A DNA stretch of 64,000 nucleotides from Janthinobacterium sp. GW456P (lineage in GTDB: Bacteria; Pseudomonadota; Gammaproteobacteria; Burkholderiales; Burkholderiaceae_D), in assembly GCF_002127655.1 (NCBI RefSeq), contig NZ_NEHB01000016.1, positions 1 to 64,000 of the forward strand, read 5' to 3'. The stretch's first letter is position 1. The number at the start of each line of letters is the position of its first letter. Under the pieces are notes generated by a model. That model was given only the letters and a program-made list of their open reading frames with translations. It made no database searches and had not been told where the DNA came from. Positions 60,169 through 64,000 of the stretch are shown here, piece after piece. The position numbers and the translations under genes are program-made.

Positions 60169-62072
60169 GTGGCATTTCCTCTTGTGGAAGACGAATCGGT
60201 GACGATCACGCGCGGGTAGGGGCAGGCGTTTAGCCTTGCCACTTCGAAAAGCAAATCGATCTTTTCTTGGTCGCCCGGGATCCGGGGGAATGGGCATAGA
60301 TTGTTGTGTGCTGCACAAGCCCAAATCGCGGTTCGCTCTTCATCACAGATCGCCCGTACGATGTCGGGGCTGCGATCCGGCAGGGCAGGGTGGTCGGGGT
60401 GCGTACAGTTATTTACACGAGTCCGAGGAACGGCAACCCCAACAGCCACCCCGCGCCCGCCTGTGGACTGTACGGGCGTCCACGTATGGCGCACGGACTT
60501 GAACACCACGCCGATGAGGTCGCTGCAGCGCACGCCGTAGGGCGTGATGCGCTGGGTTTCGCCGTAGCGGCCGATGACCGTCTTTTCGTCCTTGGCCAGG
60601 GTGACGACCAGTTCCTTGCGCGGCACCAGGGCGCCGCCTTGGGCGCGCAGGTATTCGGCCCAGCAGGCGCGCTTTTCGCCGTCGATCTTTTGCACGGCAT
60701 CCCAGGCGCGGCGCATGGCGGCCGGCGCCTCGTTGAGCATGTGCTCCTCGATGCGGCGCAGTTCGCGCCACACGGTGACGGGCGCGCCGCCCCATTGCTG
60801 GAATTGACGGATGCCCCAGCGCGACGCCCATGCCTCGACGCGCGCCGATGGCGTCAGCTCGATATCGCCTTCCGTATCCGGCGTGACGACATAGCCTTCT
60901 TTCGTCTTGTGGTCGACCACGCCGTCGATGTTCTTGGCCACGTACTTGGCAATGTAGCCGGCGGCGCTGCCCTTGGACCAGTCGATGCGCTTGACGTCCA
61001 GGCGGCGCTGGAAGGCGCCCGGTTCGCCACGGTCCACGCGCCAGGCATAGCGCTTCATGATGCGGATGGCGCGGCTGGCCACGTCCTGCAGGTGCGGCGT
61101 CTTGTATTTTTCGGTGGGACGCACGAACAGCAGCAGATGCCAGTGCGGGCAGCCATCGTGATGCGGCTCGGCGATGCGAAAGCCGTACAGGCCGATGCCA
61201 CGGCGCGCCAGTGCGGAGCGGCACAGGGCCGTCATCTTGCCCAGGTAGGCGTTTGCCTCGCGCGGCGTGGAACCATCGTATTTTTCGTTCGTCTTGCCGC
61301 TGTGGTGCGTCGAGTGAAAGCGCGACGGGCACGTCCAGGTGATGAAAATGCCCTGGTCGCCGCACTCGCGGGCGATCTGCTCAAAACCGTTGATGCGCAA
61401 CATCAGTTCGCCGCGCCGGATGGCCTTGTTGGCGGTGGTTTTCTCGGCCAGTTCGGCGATGCTGAATTGCTGGCCATTCTCGTTCTGCACCAGCGTGGCG
61501 GCCAGCGCTGCGGCGTTGCGGCGGTTCTGCGCCAGGCGGGCCAGCACGGCCTCCGTGCTGGCGTAGGGTTCAGCGTGATAGTTGACGTAGCCCAGGCGGA
61601 TATTGCCGGCTTCAAAGGCGCGGCCTACGCGCTTGCGCAACTGGCGGCGCCACCAGCGCGCATCGACCAGGCGGGCAATGGTGTCGGTAGCGTCGTCAAA
61701 TTCCGGCAGCTCGATGCCATATGATGCGCATTCGTCTTCCATGATCTGCAGGGCGTGCTTGTCGGAAATGGCGCTCCACAGCATCTTGACGATGCCAGCC
61801 GCCGCGCGCTCGGCGGTGGCCACGATGTCGGCGTCGCTTTGTGACAGATCCACGCCGGCCGGCACGTATTGTTCGGCGAACTCGCGCACAAAGCTGGTGG
61901 CAATGGACTCATAGACCTTATACCAGGACGACCAGGCCATCTTGGCCAGGGCCGCGTTGATGACGCGGTTGCGCCACTTGAACGGTATGCGGGCCAGCTC
62001 GGGCGCGAAGAACTTGGAGCGCAAAAATGCCTCGTGACGCTGGGCGGGCTTGAGAATTTCTTTAGATGGCAT
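60165..62072 (-). CDS. P2 gpA-type replication endonuclease
   Basis: 635 residues, near the P2 gpA length. HUH motif H310-W-H312 in CPHWHLLLFV; the tyrosines Y373 and Y377 in AAGYIAKYVAKN are the two-Tyr catalytic motif of gpA (YxxxY). N-terminal RSKFFAPELARIPFKWRNRV and middle NRRNAAALAATLVQNENGQQ are typical of Phage_GPA (PF05840). It nicks the origin and starts rolling-circle replication. Head of the early operon that leads to the integrase. Confidence 0.9.
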   Translation of the reverse strand: MPSKEILKPAQRHEAFLRSKFFAPELARIPFKWRNRVINAALAKMAWSSWYKVYESIATSFVREFAEQYVPAGVDLSQSDADIVATAERAAAGIVKMLWSAISDKHALQIMEDECASYGIELPEFDDATDTIARLVDARWWRRQLRKRVGRAFEAGNIRLGYVNYHAEPYASTEAVLARLAQNRRNAAALAATLVQNENGQQFSIAELAEKTTANKAIRRGELMLRINGFEQIARECGDQGIFITWTCPSRFHSTHHSGKTNEKYDGSTPREANAYLGKMTALCRSALARRGIGLYGFRIAEPHHDGCPHWHLLLFVRPTEKYKTPHLQDVASRAIRIMKRYAWRVDRGEPGAFQRRLDVKRIDWSKGSAAGYIAKYVAKNIDGVVDHKTKEGYVVTPDTEGDIELTPSARVEAWASRWGIRQFQQWGGAPVTVWRELRRIEEHMLNEAPAAMRRAWDAVQKIDGEKRACWAEYLRAQGGALVPRKELVVTLAKDEKTVIGRYGETQRITPYGVRCSDLIGVVFKSVRHTWTPVQSTGGRGVAVGVAVPRTRVNNCTHPDHPALPDRSPDIVRAICDEERTAIWACAAHNNLCPFPRIPGDQEKIDLLFEVARLNACPYPRVIVTDSSSTRGNAT

Positions 62073-62439
62073 TCAACAGTCTTTCGTAGACACGGATAGC
62101 GGCAGAGGTGGCGGCGCGCAGCTCGATGCGCTCTTCCTCGGTAAATGAGTGGATGGGCGATTCCCAGCGGTCGGCGTCCATGCCGGCGGCGATCAGCACG
62201 GAGCGGCGAGCACCGCGCGGCGAAAATCCCCAGGCCTGGGCGATAAAGCGGGCCTCGCTGGCACGCCGCTGCTCGATGGCGCGCAAGCTGGCCCGTTCGG
62301 CCAGGCTGGCTTTCGCCGCAGCGATGGCCGCCAGCGCTTCCGGCGCCCCTGGGGGCGTCGGCACGTCCTTGTCGCGTGCGGCGAGGATGGCCGCCGCTGG
62401 CAAGAACGACAGGTGATTGTCGATAAGGGACGCCGGCAT
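62062..62439 (-). CDS. Phage early protein of unknown function
   Basis: 125 residues, overlapping the replication gene by 11 bases. PEALAAIAAAKASLAERASLRAIEQRRASEARFIAQAWGF is a long basic helix; the rest is helical (EEERIELRAATSAAIRVYERLL). Possibly a gpA accessory protein. Confidence 0.65.
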   Translation of the reverse strand: MPASLIDNHLSFLPAAAILAARDKDVPTPPGAPEALAAIAAAKASLAERASLRAIEQRRASEARFIAQAWGFSPRGARRSVLIAAGMDADRWESPIHSFTEEERIELRAATSAAIRVYERLLNAI

Positions 62440-62442
62440 GGC

Positions 62443-62541
62443 TCAGTCCTTGATGAGGCCAATAGCCCGCAGCACGGCAGGGGTGATGACGATCAGCAGC
62501 GACAGCAGCCAGACGCCGCAGGTGTTGAGCAAGCGCAGCAT
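62443..62541 (-). CDS. 32-residue single-pass membrane peptide
   Basis: MLRLLNTCGVWLLSLLIVIT then PAVLRAIGLIKD. ATG overlaps the preceding gene's TAA (TAATG), with GGGAG upstream, so translation is coupled. One membrane-spanning helix of about 20 residues. Function unknown. Confidence 0.55.
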   Translation of the reverse strand: MLRLLNTCGVWLLSLLIVITPAVLRAIGLIKD

Positions 62542-62936
62542 TACCGCTCTCCCGCCATATCGCCGCCGCATGGGATTTTTCCGTCCGCATGCGATACCAA
62601 GACTGTCAGGCCGATTTGCGCCTGGCGCGCGATCTCTGGATGGACCATGGCCGCATACTTGCCACCTGGGCAGCAGTCGACCGCTGGGGGGATTACATCG
62701 CCCACATGGCCGCATGCTTGGCAATAGCGAACAGCGTTGACTGCGCCTCTCAGGCTGATGATGGCGAAATCTGCCATGGAGATTTCGCGCTGGACCCAAG
62801 TGCGATGCGAGGACTCAACACATTGCTGTAAAAGCTCTTTGTCCTGCAGGCGCTGACGCCCAAGGGCGCACAATGCGGTCAGCACAGACTCATGCGATAA
62901 GGTGACGGTTTTGAGCATTTGAAGACCGTTTAACAT
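62541..62936 (-). CDS. Phage early protein with Cys-rich (zinc-binding) motif
   Basis: 131 residues. N-terminal helices (TLSHESVLTALCALGRQRL; QQCVESSHRTWVQREISMADFAI), then YCQACGHVGDVIP and CCPGG, a likely zinc ribbon. GGAAAACCG before the ATG at 62936; an ATG six codons in is an alternative. Function unknown. Confidence 0.65.
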   Translation of the reverse strand: MLNGLQMLKTVTLSHESVLTALCALGRQRLQDKELLQQCVESSHRTWVQREISMADFAIISLRGAVNAVRYCQACGHVGDVIPPAVDCCPGGKYAAMVHPEIARQAQIGLTVLVSHADGKIPCGGDMAGER

Positions 62937-63056
62937 CGGTTTTCCTTATTTCAGGTTGAACGAATCCCGCACGCTCAAAAGGGAGCGCTGCAGGGCATAG
63001 CAAAAGAGGGGAGTTACGGCAGCCGGGCTACGGCGGCGCGAGGATCGGGATAGTCA

Positions 63057-63320
63057 TCAGCAACCCGCAGTCAGGTCCAGGGCCAGTTGGCTGGTGGCTG
63101 CCGCGCGCGCATGCTGGGACATCGGGATGCGGATATCGGCCTTGGGCATGGCGGACAGTGAGAGGGTGCGCAGCACTTCCAGGCCTGCCACGAAGGAGTG
63201 CCCGCATTCTGGGTTCTGGCACATGTAGGTGATTTCCTTGAACATGGCGGACATCGTGCGGCTCTTGACGGCGCGGACGGTGTTTTCGCAATGCGGGCAG
63301 GGCAGGCCGATGACTCTCAT
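63057..63320 (-). CDS. Ogr/Delta-type zinc-finger transcription activator
   Basis: 87 residues; start ATG 63320. Zinc ligands C8, C11, C34, C39 (CPHC ... CQNPEC) with the family's RVIGLPCPHC, RTMSAMFKEITYMCQNPECGHSF and LRTLSLSAMPKADIRIP. Ogr activates late genes of P2-like phages by binding RNA polymerase alpha subunit. Its start overlaps the stop of the 62-residue gene. Confidence 0.88.
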   Translation of the reverse strand: MRVIGLPCPHCENTVRAVKSRTMSAMFKEITYMCQNPECGHSFVAGLEVLRTLSLSAMPKADIRIPMSQHARAAATSQLALDLTAGC

Positions 63321-63505
63321 TTCAGCTTTCTTTCCACTTGATACAGGGCGCGACCGCGACCCGTCATGTTTTTTGACTGCTTGCGTAAGCGCGACTTGAC
63401 GAGCCATTCAGCCGCTTGCTCGATACTTGCCAGCCCTTGCCGTTGACGAACGACTTCCAGCGCTGCAAGTTCTTCGTCGTTGATATGAATTTCGTGATCG
63501 GGCAT
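63317..63505 (-). CDS. 62-residue phage protein
   Basis: MPDHEIHINDEELAALEVVR, QGLASIEQAAEWLVKSRLRKQ and a basic tail; looks like a ribbon-helix-helix or Arc-type DNA-binding protein. Coupled to ogr through an ATGA overlap. Confidence 0.6.
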   Translation of the reverse strand: MPDHEIHINDEELAALEVVRQRQGLASIEQAAEWLVKSRLRKQSKNMTGRGRALYQVERKLK

Positions 63506-63553
63506 GTTCGGCAGCTTTTCAGTTACTCAAAAGTTACTATTCAGGGACTCGGT

Positions 63554-63751
63554 TTAAGCGCTGCGACGCTGTACGCTGTCGATGTCGTCATTCGCAATGG
63601 CGGCAAGAGCTTCACGCATGACAATCTGGCGCACCAGCACGGCTAATTCTTCGCCCTGATAATTGGCGATCGAGGAAACAAGCTGGTGCTCATAGTCGTC
63701 CAGGCGCAGCATGACTTTATGTTTGCGAATACGTTTTGTATCGGGGTACAT
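63554..63751 (-). CDS. 65-residue ribbon-helix-helix-like protein
   Basis: RKHKVMLRLDDYEHQLVSSIANYQGEELAVLVRQIVM: strand then two helices in the order of Arc/MetJ-type DNA-binding proteins. Candidate early regulator of the prophage. Confidence 0.6.
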   Translation of the reverse strand: MYPDTKRIRKHKVMLRLDDYEHQLVSSIANYQGEELAVLVRQIVMREALAAIANDDIDSVQRRSA

Positions 63752-63769
63752 GGGCCTGCTCCTGTGCAG

Positions 63770-63982
63770 TTAAGCGTGATGGACAACGGTCAATTGGACG
63801 AGTTCGGCTTCGTAAGAGTTCAGACCGCGCAGCAGCATCAAGCGCATGAAAGACGCTCGTGAACGGGAATCCTGCTGTGCAAACTTTTCTACACGCTCAA
63901 TCTCAGGAGGAAGCAAGCGAATCGGGATGGGCTGCGAAAGTGGGTTCTTTGGCTGCCGCGTCACTGGGGCGATAGTTGTCAT
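63770..63982 (-). CDS. 70-residue ribbon-helix-helix-like protein
   Basis: PIPIRLLPPEIERVEKFAQQDSRSRASFMRLMLLRGL: a strand followed by two helices, like CopG/Arc proteins. Adjacent to the 65-residue RHH protein, so either a pair of early regulators or a regulator plus antitoxin-like protein. Confidence 0.6.
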   Translation of the reverse strand: MTTIAPVTRQPKNPLSQPIPIRLLPPEIERVEKFAQQDSRSRASFMRLMLLRGLNSYEAELVQLTVVHHA

Positions 63983-64000
63983 AAGGTATGATTTGTATAC

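Larger units (their letters stand above)
56192..64000. mobile_element. P2-like prophage (left part; right end outside window)
   Basis: Begins at the tRNA-3'-end att core and runs off the right edge. Contains an integrase with an Arm-DNA-binding domain, excisionase, gpA-type HUH replication endonuclease, Ogr/Delta zinc finger and several small early proteins on the minus strand, plus two AT-rich passenger genes between att and integrase. Capsid and tail genes are not in view. Confidence 0.75.

Noticed and set aside
60306-61724. 472-residue plus-strand frame in the prophage
   Set aside because: Antisense to the gpA replication gene with HUH and YxxxY motifs.
1-64000. CRISPR array, rRNA operon or complete tRNA
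   Set aside because: I saw no regularly spaced repeats and no rRNA or full tRNA sequence in the window.

Overview
The window reads as chromosome of a high-GC, flagellated betaproteobacterium, most likely Oxalobacteraceae (Janthinobacterium/Massilia type). This rests on codon use, a FliT gene, tandem beta/gamma-crystallin genes, a CbpA/CbpM pair and the general gene mix; it is an inference, since no rRNA or other phylogenetic marker lies in the window. The right end is a P2-like prophage.

Layout. 1-10.2 kb: the 3' end of a membrane protein, fliT, an HDOD protein, an M13 metallopeptidase, a methyltransferase, CsbD, an S9 peptidase, a PhzF-like protein and a MATE exporter. 10.4-14.1 kb: four consecutive secreted beta/gamma-crystallin genes, each with the string TTTGTTACA upstream. 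14.2-30 kb: cbpA-cbpM, a LysR/azoreductase divergent pair, small stress-type proteins, an NAD-salvage pair (nicotinamidase and PncB), a DJ-1 protein, a NarX-like/NarL-like two-component system next to a Crp/Fnr regulator, an MFS exporter, and HxlR plus a D-amino-acid dehydrogenase.

31.3-43.6 kb: a co-directional sugar catabolic locus. It encodes a Zn dehydrogenase, a UxaB-like polyol/uronate dehydrogenase, a double-wHTH GntR regulator, a split UxaA-type dehydratase, an aldo/keto reductase, a lactonase-type amidohydrolase, a mutarotase, an SDR, a FAH hydrolase and a ribose-type ABC importer. The parts fit non-phosphorylative oxidation of a 6-deoxy or ordinary L-hexose (L-fucose/L-galactose type). 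They look like two partly parallel routes under one regulator. A MerR/TipAS regulator with a textbook 19-bp-spacer operator is divergent from it.

43.6-53.8 kb: a LysR/SDR divergent pair, an SMP-30 lipoprotein, small proteins of unknown function, a histidine-kinase remnant fused to the start of a small exported protein, a diguanylate cyclase, a frameshifted EI24-like membrane protein and a small alarmone-hydrolase-like protein. A LAS-type peptidoglycan peptidase without a signal peptide follows, with two tandem paralogous exported proteins behind it, a candidate effector-immunity set.

53.9-57.8 kb is distinctly AT-richer, foreign-looking DNA. An XRE-ImmA metallopeptidase overlaps a gene of unknown function. 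Next comes a 25-nt tRNA/tmRNA 3'-end fragment with its terminator, which I read as the distal attachment site of the prophage. Two unknown genes sit between that site and the integrase. From 57.9 kb to the right edge the minus strand carries prophage early genes: integrase, excisionase, small proteins, a gpA-type HUH replication endonuclease, an Ogr/Delta zinc-finger activator and short ribbon-helix-helix-like proteins. The other prophage end and its structural genes lie beyond the window.
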